Shown here: in pieces, positions 6,125-12,353 of the stretch | Numbering within the stretch: the stretch's first letter is position 1 | Layout of the letters: each line of letters begins with the position of its first letter | NCBI GenBank assembly: GCA_050731755.1 | Contig: JBOHPP010000217.1 | Location: 1-12,662, forward strand | Direction: 5' to 3' | Origin: JBOHPP01 sp050731755 | GTDB lineage: Bacteria > Methylomirabilota > Methylomirabilia > Rokubacteriales > CSP1-6 | DNA length: 12,662 nucleotides | Program-made: the position numbers and the translations under genes | Notes under the pieces: model-generated | Databases searched by the model: none | What the model was told of the DNA's origin: nothing | The model's input: only the letters and a program-made list of their open reading frames with translations

Positions 6125-7394
6125 ACGCGGTGTCCGTCGCGAGCGTCGCGCGTCGGAGTGCCGCCTCGTGAAGAGCTAGCAGCAGCAGGGTTCCCCCGAG
6201 CAGGAACGGCCCGATCACCTCGAGGCTGGTCCAGCGGGCCAGCAACCCGGCCGATCCGGGCAGCGTTGCCGCGCCGAGATAGGCAGCAGCGACCTGGAAG
6301 CCGATGGCGTGGCCTACCGAGCCGCGACCGAGGCGTCCGGGCGTCTCCGAAATCAGCAAGGGATAGATCGGGGCGAAGCAGCAGCCCAGCACCAGTAAGC
6401 CCAACAGGCTCGCGAGCCGGCCGTGATCCGACCAGAGCAGGAGCGCGCCGACGGGAGCCAGGCCCATGCTGATCCGAAGGAGCGTCGTGGCCGTGAAGCG
6501 CCCGGTCAGGGAACCGACAACGACACGGCCCACGGCCAGGCTGCCCCAGTAGGCACTCACCCAGGCCCCGGCCGTCACCATCTCGACACCGCGCGCCTCG
6601 GTGAGAAGGCTGTACGTCCATTGCCCAGCGGTGACCTCCAGGCCGGTGTAGACGAAGAAAAGCGCCATACTCATCCAGACCATCAGGCGCCGGAGCGCTC
6701 CGAGAAGGCTCTCATCCGGCGCTCCGGCGTCCCGGAGTGGGCCCTCGGCGCCCTGGCCCCGGCACTCCCAGCGGTCGGTGCTGAGCCGGAAGCTCAGCGT
6801 CATCCCGGCCAGGGCGGCTCCGAGCAGCCCGTAGCCCCAGCGCCATGACAGGCCCTGGGCCATGACTGCCGTCATCACCAGCGGTCCGAGCATCGCTCCG
6901 ACGCCGTAGCAGGCGTGCAGCCAGGTGACCATGCGCGCCGAGAAGTTCCGGGCGGCGTAGGCGTTGATGCCCGCGTCGATGGCGCCGGCGCCAAGCCCCA
7001 TCAGCGCGGCGCCGACAATCATGACCGGCCACGCCGGAGCCAGCGCGTAGCCGAGCGTGCTCGCGACTGTGGCTGCGCTGCTCCACACGAGCAGGCGCCC
7101 GACCCCACCCCGCGCCACGAGCGCCCCGCTCGCGAAGCTGGAGGCGAGGTAGCCGCCCGTGGCCGCCGCCAGGAGGATTCCCAGACCGCTCAGGGGCAGG
7201 CCAAACGTTCTCATGACGGACGGCCAGGCGACGCCGAGCACGCCGTCGGGCAGCCCGAGGCTGACGAAAGCCAGGACGGCGAGGGCCAGGAGCACGCTAG
7301 AAGGGACACGGCTTCGCGCGTGCCGGGTGCGCGGCGCCACGCTCCGCATCCCTTCCGCTCGAACGCGTGTCTGAAGGCGCGATGACACCTTCAC
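6093..7394 (-). CDS. Major facilitator superfamily transporter (12 TM, sugar-permease-like)
   Basis: The product is 433 aa with about twelve hydrophobic helices and a central cytoplasmic loop near 205-235, the usual MFS 6+6 layout. LPDGVLGVAWPSV in the first helix and GLGAGAIDAGINAYAARNF in the fifth-helix region resemble fucose-permease/YbjJ-type MFS carriers. The substrate is unknown. The start is taken as GTG 7394 with AGGTGA 7 nt upstream. An ATG at 7349 (residue 16) is possible but has its purine run directly against the codon. The stop at 6093-6095 lies inside the convergent kinase gene, so the two 3' ends overlap by 32 bp. The N-terminal coding part overlaps the doubtful plus-strand ORF at 7382-7609. 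Confidence 0.9.
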   Translation of the reverse strand: MKVSSRLQTRVRAEGMRSVAPRTRHARSRVPSSVLLALAVLAFVSLGLPDGVLGVAWPSVMRTFGLPLSGLGILLAAATGGYLASSFASGALVARGGVGRLLVWSSAATVASTLGYALAPAWPVMIVGAALMGLGAGAIDAGINAYAARNFSARMVTWLHACYGVGAMLGPLVMTAVMAQGLSWRWGYGLLGAALAGMTLSFRLSTDRWECRGQGAEGPLRDAGAPDESLLGALRRLMVWMSMALFFVYTGLEVTAGQWTYSLLTEARGVEMVTAGAWVSAYWGSLAVGRVVVGSLTGRFTATTLLRISMGLAPVGALLLWSDHGRLASLLGLLVLGCCFAPIYPLLISETPGRLGRGSVGHAIGFQVAAAYLGAATLPGSAGLLARWTSLEVIGPFLLGGTLLLLALHEAALRRATLATDTAFIGRSREARA

Positions 7395-7609
7395 CGGCGG
7401 CTCACCTGGCGGATTCGATCATCTATCTGTCCTCGTTGCTGAAGGCCGGGACCCGCCCCATCGACCGCTATATCGACTACTTCGGCGAGGCCGCATCGTT
7501 TTCCGCGGCCTGGCGCACGCGCGCCGGGATTCATGAGGCCAAGCTCGGCACCGCCGGCGGTGGCTGGCGCGGGACCCGAACCGCGCGCCGGCCGGTCCGT
7601 GTCCAATAG
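7382..7609 (+). CDS. Small hypothetical ORF, 75 aa
   Basis: I do not recognise this product. ATG 7382 has GAAGG 4 nt upstream. The first two thirds show G/C-rich third positions and a folded-looking stretch with DSIIYLSSLL and RYIDYFGEAASF. The last third is Arg/Gly-rich and looks non-coding. It runs divergently against the first bases of the MFS gene. It may be a real small gene, the remnant of a longer one, or chance in high-GC DNA. A GTG at 7367 would add 5 residues. Confidence 0.3.
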   Translation: MTPSPAAHLADSIIYLSSLLKAGTRPIDRYIDYFGEAASFSAAWRTRAGIHEAKLGTAGGGWRGTRTARRPVRVQ

Positions 7610-7624
7610 CCCGAGATTCCTTTC

Positions 7625-7630
7625 AGGAGG
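7625..7630 (+). promoter_or_regulatory. Strong ribosome binding site AGGAGG for the second DoxX-like gene
   Basis: AGGAGG lies 6 nt before GTG 7637, fixing a GTG start in preference to the ATG four codons later. Confidence 0.85.
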
Positions 7631-7636
7631 CGACCT

Positions 7637-8224
7637 GTGCCGACGACCATGACGAAAGAACGCCAAGTGATCGACGGACGAAGCACCGCGCCCATGCTCG
7701 AGGCGGCTGTTCCCCGGGCCGGCTGGCTCCGGGCGATGGCGCCGCTCTGGCCGGTCGCCATCTTCCGGATCGCCTACGGCCTGCTCTTCCTGGACATGGC
7801 CTTGCAGAAGGCGCCCTGGATCGGCTACGGCTGGCTGCGCGGCTTCATCGAGAAGGAGATCGCGGACCCGACCTTCGCTTGGTACACGGCCTTCCTCCGC
7901 GACGTCGTGCTGCCCAACTTCGGATTCTTCGCCTTCCAGACCTTCCTCGTGGAGCTCGCCCTCGGCCTGGGGCTGCTCCTCGGCCTTTTCACGCGCCTGG
8001 CCGGGGCCGCCGGCTTCCTCTGGCAGGTGCAGATCGCGCTGGGGGCTTTCAACGTCCCGGGGGAGTGGTACTGGATTTGGCCGCTCCTGACGCTCCCGCT
8101 GTTCTGCTTCGCGGCCACGGGCGCCGGCCGCAGCTTCGGGCTCGACGCCTTCGTGGCTCCGCGGTTGGATCGGGCGGCCGAGCGTGGTAGCCGCATCGCG
8201 CGCTTCCTGCGCTGGGCGGCCTGA
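7637..8224 (+). CDS. DoxX/DoxD-like integral membrane protein (copy 2)
   Basis: The product is 195 aa from GTG 7637 behind a perfect AGGAGG. It carries the same helices and signature segments as the minus-strand copy at 594-1112 (AIFRIAYGLLFLDMALQKA, GEWYWIWPLLTLPLFCF, GAGRSFGLDAF). A polar leader of about 35 residues precedes the first helix, longer than in copy 1. Within the core most residues are identical between copies. It appears to be a single-gene unit or to lead into the chimeric gene 81 nt downstream. DoxD-type proteins donate electrons to quinone in thiosulfate oxidation in archaea, but bacterial DoxX proteins are diverse and no catalytic partner (DoxA) is seen, so the function stays open. 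Confidence 0.85.
   Translation: MPTTMTKERQVIDGRSTAPMLEAAVPRAGWLRAMAPLWPVAIFRIAYGLLFLDMALQKAPWIGYGWLRGFIEKEIADPTFAWYTAFLRDVVLPNFGFFAFQTFLVELALGLGLLLGLFTRLAGAAGFLWQVQIALGAFNVPGEWYWIWPLLTLPLFCFAATGAGRSFGLDAFVAPRLDRAAERGSRIARFLRWAA
7817..7863. repeat. 47-bp block identical (inverted) to 955-1001
   Basis: This is the partner of the inverted repeat in the other DoxX-like gene. The two copies flank about 6.8 kb containing the two radical SAM genes, the GT2 gene, the selenoprotein operon and the MFS gene. Confidence 0.9.
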
Positions 8225-8272
8225 CCGGCCAGCCCGGTCGGATCTGGAGTCACTCGCCCCCGCGCGGCGGAG

Positions 8273-8301
8273 TAGAATGGGCGGCCAGGAACTCGCCGCC
8301 C
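8273..8301 (+). promoter_or_regulatory. Possible -10 box and leader hairpin before the chimeric gene
   Basis: TAGAAT (8273-8278) matches a -10 hexamer at 5 of 6 bases, but no convincing -35 precedes it. GGGCGGC (8279-8285) and GCCGCCC (8295-8301) are perfect inverted repeats around a 9-nt loop that contains the only SD-like bases (AGGA) before ATG 8306. If transcribed, this hairpin could hinder ribosome access. Confidence 0.3.
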
Positions 8302-8305
8302 GTCC

Positions 8306-9538
8306 ATGGGAGACACCGCGCACTCGTCCGAAGAGGCCGCGCCCGACGCTGAGCGCCACCGCACGCTCCTGGCCATCAACAACGCCATCATCTCGAACCT
8401 CACGCAGGAGGCGCTCTTCCGCGCCATCGCCGGCGCGCTCCGGCGCGTCGTGCCCTTCGACCGTACCGCGATCTTCCTCCACGACCCGCTGAAGGACGTC
8501 CTCCGCCTCTTCGTCCTGGAATCGGCACTGACCTCCAAGTACTTCGTCGTCGGGCTGGAGAACGTCTACCTCCAGGAGGAGATCGGCCGGGAGCACGCCA
8601 AGCGCGGTGTCGAGATCCGGCTCAATATCCGGCTCTACGGCGCCACCGCCGAGGCCGCCCTGCTCGACGGTGGCGAGCAGATTCCCACCCGGACGCTGGT
8701 GAGCACGGTGCCCTCGGGGCCGAATCCCGTCGTCGCCGCTCTGCCGCTGGCCCGGGAGCGAGGGCGGATCGTGGTCGGGCCCGATCTCGAAGTGCCCGGC
8801 CATCCCGGCGTATGGGCCGTGGGCGATTGCGCCTGGATCATCGACGCGAAGTCGAACGAGCCGTGCCCGCCGACGGCCCAGCACGCGATCCGCGAGGCCC
8901 GGTGCGCCGCCGGCAACATCGTGGCCACGCTTGGCGGCACGCCCCGGCGAGCGTTCGCCTTCAAGGCGCTCGGCAAGATGGGCGCGCTCGGCCACCACTC
9001 GGCCGTCGCCGAGATCTTCGGCGTGAAGCTCTCCGGCTTCCTGGCCTGGTGGCTGTGGCGGACCATCTACCTCATGAAGCTTCCCGGCCTCGACCGCAAG
9101 ATCCGGGTGGCCGCCGACTGGACGCTCGACCTCTTCCTGCCGCCGGACATCGTGCAGCTCAAGACCGACCGCGCCTTCACCATCCAGCGCGAGCACTACG
9201 AGCCCGGCCAGACTGTCTTCCGGGAGGGCGACCGTGGAGACTGGCTCTACGTCGTGGTCGACGGAGAAGTCGAGATCATCCAGAAGTTCCCCGACCAGCG
9301 CGAGGTGGTGCTTCGCCGTCTGGGCCCCGGCGAGTGCTTCGGCGAGATCGCGTTGGTGAGCGAGCGCCCGCGCACGGCCACCGCCCGTTGCCTCACCCGG
9401 GCCAACGTGCTGGCGGTGGACCGCGACGCCTTCAACGCCCTCTTCGCCACCCTGCCGCCCCTCCGCGGCTTCTTTCAACAGCTCATCGCTGAGCGCGTGG
9501 GCGCCGGCGAGCCGGAAGGGGCCGGGGCCACGCGGTAG
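8306..9538 (+). CDS. Chimeric protein: partial GAF, C-terminal half of type II NADH dehydrogenase, cyclic-nucleotide-binding domain
   Basis: The product is 410 aa in three parts. Residues 19-84 look like the first half of a GAF domain of FhlA-type sigma-54 activators (LLAINNAIISNL through YFVVGLE), followed at once by ENVYLQEEIGREH, the linker those activators have between GAF and AAA+ domains. From about 97 (AKRGVEIRLN) to 285 it matches the C-terminal half of NDH-2: VWAVGDCAW (169-177), PPTAQHAIREA (188-198), and the membrane-associating end GVKLSGFLAWWLWRTIYLMK. Residues 293-385 form a complete cNMP domain with cassette FGEIALVSERPRTATAR (345-361). The NDH-2 N-terminal FAD Rossmann motif is absent, as are the GAF second half and the AAA+ domain. 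NADH oxidation is therefore unlikely. It may be a real in-frame fusion after two deletions, a decaying gene, or a metagenomic assembly join. Confidence 0.85.
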   Translation: MGDTAHSSEEAAPDAERHRTLLAINNAIISNLTQEALFRAIAGALRRVVPFDRTAIFLHDPLKDVLRLFVLESALTSKYFVVGLENVYLQEEIGREHAKRGVEIRLNIRLYGATAEAALLDGGEQIPTRTLVSTVPSGPNPVVAALPLARERGRIVVGPDLEVPGHPGVWAVGDCAWIIDAKSNEPCPPTAQHAIREARCAAGNIVATLGGTPRRAFAFKALGKMGALGHHSAVAEIFGVKLSGFLAWWLWRTIYLMKLPGLDRKIRVAADWTLDLFLPPDIVQLKTDRAFTIQREHYEPGQTVFREGDRGDWLYVVVDGEVEIIQKFPDQREVVLRRLGPGECFGEIALVSERPRTATARCLTRANVLAVDRDAFNALFATLPPLRGFFQQLIAERVGAGEPEGAGATR

Positions 9539-9599
9539 TGGCGGGTCCTCGCTGAATCGGCGTGGACCGCCGGTGCATCCAAAGCGTCGAGAGATGGTG

Positions 9600-9986
9600 A
9601 TGCGGGTGACGCGCTTCCTTGCTGCGATGGTCCTGGGCGCGAGTCTGGTCGGGAGCGCCGCCGCGGCGCCGCTCGAGCCGCTCATCGTCGGATGGGAGCG
9701 GTTCTTCGTGGTCAGCTGGGAGGCGTCGGACCGCGGCGACCGGCCCCATATCAGCGGTTACGTCCGCAACGAGAGCGGTCACCGGGCGACCCGGGTCCAG
9801 CTGCTGGTCGAAGGCCTCGACGGCTCGGGCCGGGTGGTGAGCCAGCAGGTGAACTGGCTCGGCACCGATCTGCCTGCGTTCACGCGGACGTACTTCGAGG
9901 TGCCGGCGCCCGCTCGGGCCCCGACCTATCGGGTCCGCGTCTTCGCCTTCGACGTGCTCCAGGCCGCGCGGGTGGAGTCTCCCTAG
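9600..9986 (+). CDS. Small exported protein, FxLYD-like beta domain
   Basis: From ATG 9600 the product is 128 aa with a signal peptide (MRVTRFLAAMVLGASLVGSA, cleavage near AAA-AP). The mature part has beta strands resembling the FxLYD/DUF3426-type fold found in exported or membrane-tethered bacterial proteins: HISGYVRNESGHRATRVQLL, then VEGLDGSGRVVSQQVNWLG, then FEVPAP and YRVRVFAFDVLQ. ATG 9600 has GAGAG 6 nt upstream. GTG 9573 and ATG 9594 are in-frame alternatives that only lengthen the N-terminus. It follows the chimeric gene at 61 nt and converges with the cyclase gene. No binding or catalytic residues can be named. Confidence 0.75.
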   Translation: MRVTRFLAAMVLGASLVGSAAAAPLEPLIVGWERFFVVSWEASDRGDRPHISGYVRNESGHRATRVQLLVEGLDGSGRVVSQQVNWLGTDLPAFTRTYFEVPAPARAPTYRVRVFAFDVLQAARVESP

Positions 9987-9995
9987 CCTCCCGAA

Positions 9996-10010
9996 GGCTC
10001 GCGCCGAGCC
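9996..10010. terminator. Small hairpin between convergent genes, possible terminator
   Basis: GGCTCG (9996-10001) and CGAGCC (10005-10010) form a perfect 6-bp stem with loop CGC. It sits in the 31-nt gap between the stop at 9986 and the convergent stop at 10018. No T-run follows on either side, so intrinsic termination would be weak. Confidence 0.35.
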
Positions 10011-10017
10011 ATGTCGC

Positions 10018-11862
10018 TCACGGTGCGAGGAACGTCTCGATGACCTTTTGATCGATGGGGTCGACCGAGGTGAGTCGGATGCGGGTCAGCGACGCCGTCT
10101 CGGGCTGAGCGCTGCCGACAACCTTGCCGTAAAGATCCCCCGAGTCGTGCCCGAGCCCGGGATAATTGAGTCGCAGGCGAACGTTGGTCAGCGGCGGGAG
10201 TCCGGCGTCCATGCGCACGTCGAGATGGCGCATCCCGAGGCGCAGCACCGTCCCCGTCAAACTCTCCTTGCGGACGACCTTGCCGTCGATCACCGAGCAG
10301 ACGAGCGGGAGGGCCACGTCGACCTGGGGGTCGGCCTCGATCACGATCTCGGGGAGCCGTTGGGCGAATCGCCCGCGCAGGCCGTGGAGCTCGTAGAGGA
10401 GCAGAGCCTCAGAGAGGCCTTTCACCTCGACCGACACCGGAGGAGCGGCCTCGGCGAGGTCGCGGATCGAGTCGTAGGTGGCGGCACTCAGGAAGACCTG
10501 TCCGCCCACCGTCGAGCCTTCGACGCGGGCGGCCACGTTCACGGCGCTTCCCACGACCGCGTACTTCGCCCTCTGCTCGGAGCCGATGTTGCCGACGACC
10601 GCCTCTCCAGTATTGACCCCGATCCCCATCTCGAACCGGGGCAGCCCGCGCGAGGCATGCTCGCGGTTGATGTCGGCCATCGCTCGCTGCATGGCCAGGG
10701 CGGCTGCGGCCGCGCGCTCGGCATGGTCGGCGTGGGCAAGGGGAGCGCCGAAGACGGCGAAGATGGCGTCGCCGATGAACTCGTTGATGGTACCGCCATA
10801 CTCGATGATGACCTCCGTCATCCGGGCCAGGTAGCCGTTGAGAACCTCCATGACCCAGGCCGGGTCGCCCTGCTCGGCGAACCTGGTGTAGCCCCGAAGG
10901 TCCGCCATGAGGATCGTGACGACACGCTTTTCCCCGCCCAGGCGTAACCCCTCTGGGGACTCCAGAAGCGTCCGGGCGACCTCGGGCGACACGTAACGCC
11001 CGAACGTGTCGCGGATGAAGTCCCGCTGGCGAAGCCCCTCCAGCATGGCGTTGAAGGCTGCCGTCAGCCGTCCGACCTCGTCCTGGGAGTGGACCGGCAG
11101 TGTCTGCGAGAGGTCGCCTCCGGCCACCCGGGACACGCCAGCGGTGAGCGCAGTGATCGGTCGGGTGAAGCGGCGCGCCACGAGGAAGCCGAGGATGAGG
11201 GCGCCGATGGCGCCGGCCACCGAAGCCTGCCCGATGGTCATCCGGAGCTCCTGCAGCCGGTCGAGGTAGACGTCGACCGGATAGTCGACGTCCAGGACGG
11301 CGATGGTGCGGCCCGTGCTGTCCACGACGGGCGCAAACGCGGTGATCCACGTGCCGTTCTGGTTGCGATAGATTCGCGTGCGCCTGGCGACTCCGTCCTC
11401 GAACGTCCACCCCAGCGGGTCGATCAGCTCGGGGACCAAGGGATAGGGTTCCCCCGGAAGCCCCGGGCCGTCGCTGGTGACCATGAACCGCGCCTGCCGC
11501 ATCGCGCGGTCGTAATTGGTGAGGGTGTAGGTGGGCGTCGGCAATACGACTTCGGCTTTGATGGCCGCGAGTGCCGCGCGGATGCGGGCGTAGGCCTCCG
11601 ATCCCTGCGTGAGGGTTCGCTGGACTTCCGCGTGGAGCTGGGCGTCGATCAGCAGGGCCCCGGTGCGCGCAATGTTGAGGAGCTGGACACCGAGTGTGTC
11701 CTCCAGCTCGCGTTTCTGGCGCTCGTACATGAGGAATCCGACGAGGCCCACGGCGAACAGTGTCACGGCCGCGAATAGCGCCGCCAACCGTACGCCGAGC
11801 CGCTGCCACGGGCGCGGCGCCAGAGGAGAAGGCGGACCGTTCCGCGCCGGTGGAACCCTCAT
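10018..11862 (-). CDS. Membrane class III adenylate/guanylate cyclase with HAMP and a C-terminal PilZ-like extension
   Basis: The product is 614 aa. TM1 lies near 23-45 and TM2 near 211-229, enclosing an extracellular sensor of about 165 residues that resembles a Cache/CHASE domain (RIYRNQNGTWITAFAPVVDSTGR). A HAMP linker spans about 228-282. The cyclase domain (about 311-492) shows LMADLRGYT with metal ligand D321, NEFIGDAIFAVFG with metal ligand D365, and VNVAARVE with N442 and R446, so the metal and transition-state residues are present. The purine-recognition positions are unusual: E361 where adenylate cyclases have Lys, and A435 where they have Asp or Thr. Residues about 500-614 form a further domain ending SVDPIDQKVIETFL, which resembles a degenerate PilZ domain. 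The start ATG has no clear ribosome site. An ECF-like promoter lies at 11893-11924. Confidence 0.92.
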   Translation of the reverse strand: MRVPPARNGPPSPLAPRPWQRLGVRLAALFAAVTLFAVGLVGFLMYERQKRELEDTLGVQLLNIARTGALLIDAQLHAEVQRTLTQGSEAYARIRAALAAIKAEVVLPTPTYTLTNYDRAMRQARFMVTSDGPGLPGEPYPLVPELIDPLGWTFEDGVARRTRIYRNQNGTWITAFAPVVDSTGRTIAVLDVDYPVDVYLDRLQELRMTIGQASVAGAIGALILGFLVARRFTRPITALTAGVSRVAGGDLSQTLPVHSQDEVGRLTAAFNAMLEGLRQRDFIRDTFGRYVSPEVARTLLESPEGLRLGGEKRVVTILMADLRGYTRFAEQGDPAWVMEVLNGYLARMTEVIIEYGGTINEFIGDAIFAVFGAPLAHADHAERAAAAALAMQRAMADINREHASRGLPRFEMGIGVNTGEAVVGNIGSEQRAKYAVVGSAVNVAARVEGSTVGGQVFLSAATYDSIRDLAEAAPPVSVEVKGLSEALLLYELHGLRGRFAQRLPEIVIEADPQVDVALPLVCSVIDGKVVRKESLTGTVLRLGMRHLDVRMDAGLPPLTNVRLRLNYPGLGHDSGDLYGKVVGSAQPETASLTRIRLTSVDPIDQKVIETFLAP

Positions 11863-11892
11863 CGGGGCGGGCCACCAAGGACCATGGGACTA

Positions 11893-11924
11893 TTAGACAC
11901 CCCCGGCCGGCCCGTCGTTCGACC
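11893..11924 (-). promoter_or_regulatory. ECF-type promoter for the cyclase gene (GGTCGAAC-N16-GTGTCTAA)
   Basis: On the minus strand GGTCGAAC (11924-11917), 16 bp, then GTGTCTAA (11900-11893), ending 30 nt before the cyclase ATG. Both 8-base blocks and the spacing are identical to the promoter at 12263-12294, and the spacer shares a central CCGG. The pattern GAAC plus TCTAA resembles sigma-E/AlgU-type promoters (GAACTT-N16/17-TCTGA). Confidence 0.7.
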
Positions 11925-11933
11925 CCGGGCCGG

Positions 11934-12185
11934 CTACAGCCTCGGGAGGAACGCCTCCACCAGCGAGGCCGGCCGGTGGAACTCGAACGTCTGCGAGGCA
12001 AGAAAGCCTCCGCCGAGCATGGCGGCGATGACCATCGCCGTGAGGAGCAGTCGGCGCCCGCGCTCATCGGCGCCAGAGCCGGCGGCGACCGTGAGCGGAG
12101 CGTTCAATCGAGCCAGCATGCTCGCCCGGGCCCGCTGCTGGGCCAGGTAGACCCTTCGACGCTCTTCAGGAGTGAGCCGGTTCAT
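11934..12185 (-). CDS. Small single-TM membrane protein, 83 aa
   Basis: I do not recognise this family. ATG 12185 is preceded by GGAGGT at 5 nt, a strong ribosome site. Residues 1-45 are charged and Arg-rich with a helical look (PEERRRVYLAQQRARASMLARL), probably cytoplasmic. One TM helix lies at about 46-64, followed by a short outer tail of about 19 residues. It stands 71 nt upstream of the cyclase in the same direction, but the cyclase also has its own promoter in that gap. It has an ECF-like promoter of its own. A small partner of the cyclase or of envelope stress signalling is possible, but unproven. Confidence 0.7.
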   Translation of the reverse strand: MNRLTPEERRRVYLAQQRARASMLARLNAPLTVAAGSGADERGRRLLLTAMVIAAMLGGGFLASQTFEFHRPASLVEAFLPRL

Positions 12186-12221
12186 GCAGCACCTCCACGC
12201 TCAACCCGTTCCTTCAGAGAC

Positions 12222-12253
12222 TCAGACACGCGGAGCTCTCGAGCTGGTTCACC
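12222..12253 (-). promoter_or_regulatory. ECF-type promoter for the 83-aa protein gene (GGTGAAC-N17-GTGTCTGA)
   Basis: On the minus strand GGTGAAC (12253-12247), 17 bp, then GTGTCTGA (12229-12222), ending 36 nt before ATG 12185. It differs from the other two copies by the upstream block variant, one extra spacer base and G for A in TCTGA, which is closer to the sigma-E/AlgU -10 form. Confidence 0.6.
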
Positions 12254-12262
12254 TTGCGAGCC

Positions 12263-12294
12263 GGTCGAACCGTGTTCCGGATGTTGGTGTCTAA
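12263..12294 (+). promoter_or_regulatory. ECF-type promoter for the DM13-like protein gene (GGTCGAAC-N16-GTGTCTAA)
   Basis: GGTCGAAC (12263-12270), 16 bp, GTGTCTAA (12287-12294), ending 59 nt before ATG 12354. It is an exact match in both blocks and spacing to the cyclase promoter, and lies back to back with the minus-strand promoter at 12222-12253. Confidence 0.7.
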
Positions 12295-12353
12295 CCGGCT
12301 GACAGTCGTCCCTCTGGGGGCGGAGCACAAACCTTTCGCAAGGAGGATGCAGC

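Noticed and set aside
7366..7373. GTGTCTGA before the small ORF as a fourth ECF-type -10
   Set aside because: No GAAC block lies 16-18 bp upstream, so the two-block pattern is missing.
7391..9685. Open frame of about 760 codons on the minus strand opposite the DoxX-like and chimeric genes
   Set aside because: It is a high-GC antisense frame. The plus strand encodes recognisable DoxX, NDH-2 and cNMP domains, while this product is Glu/Gly/Asp/Arg-rich with no fold.
10409..12067. Open frame of about 550 codons on the minus strand in another frame over the cyclase gene
   Set aside because: It is an out-of-frame shadow. The cyclase frame has TM, HAMP and catalytic residues in order.
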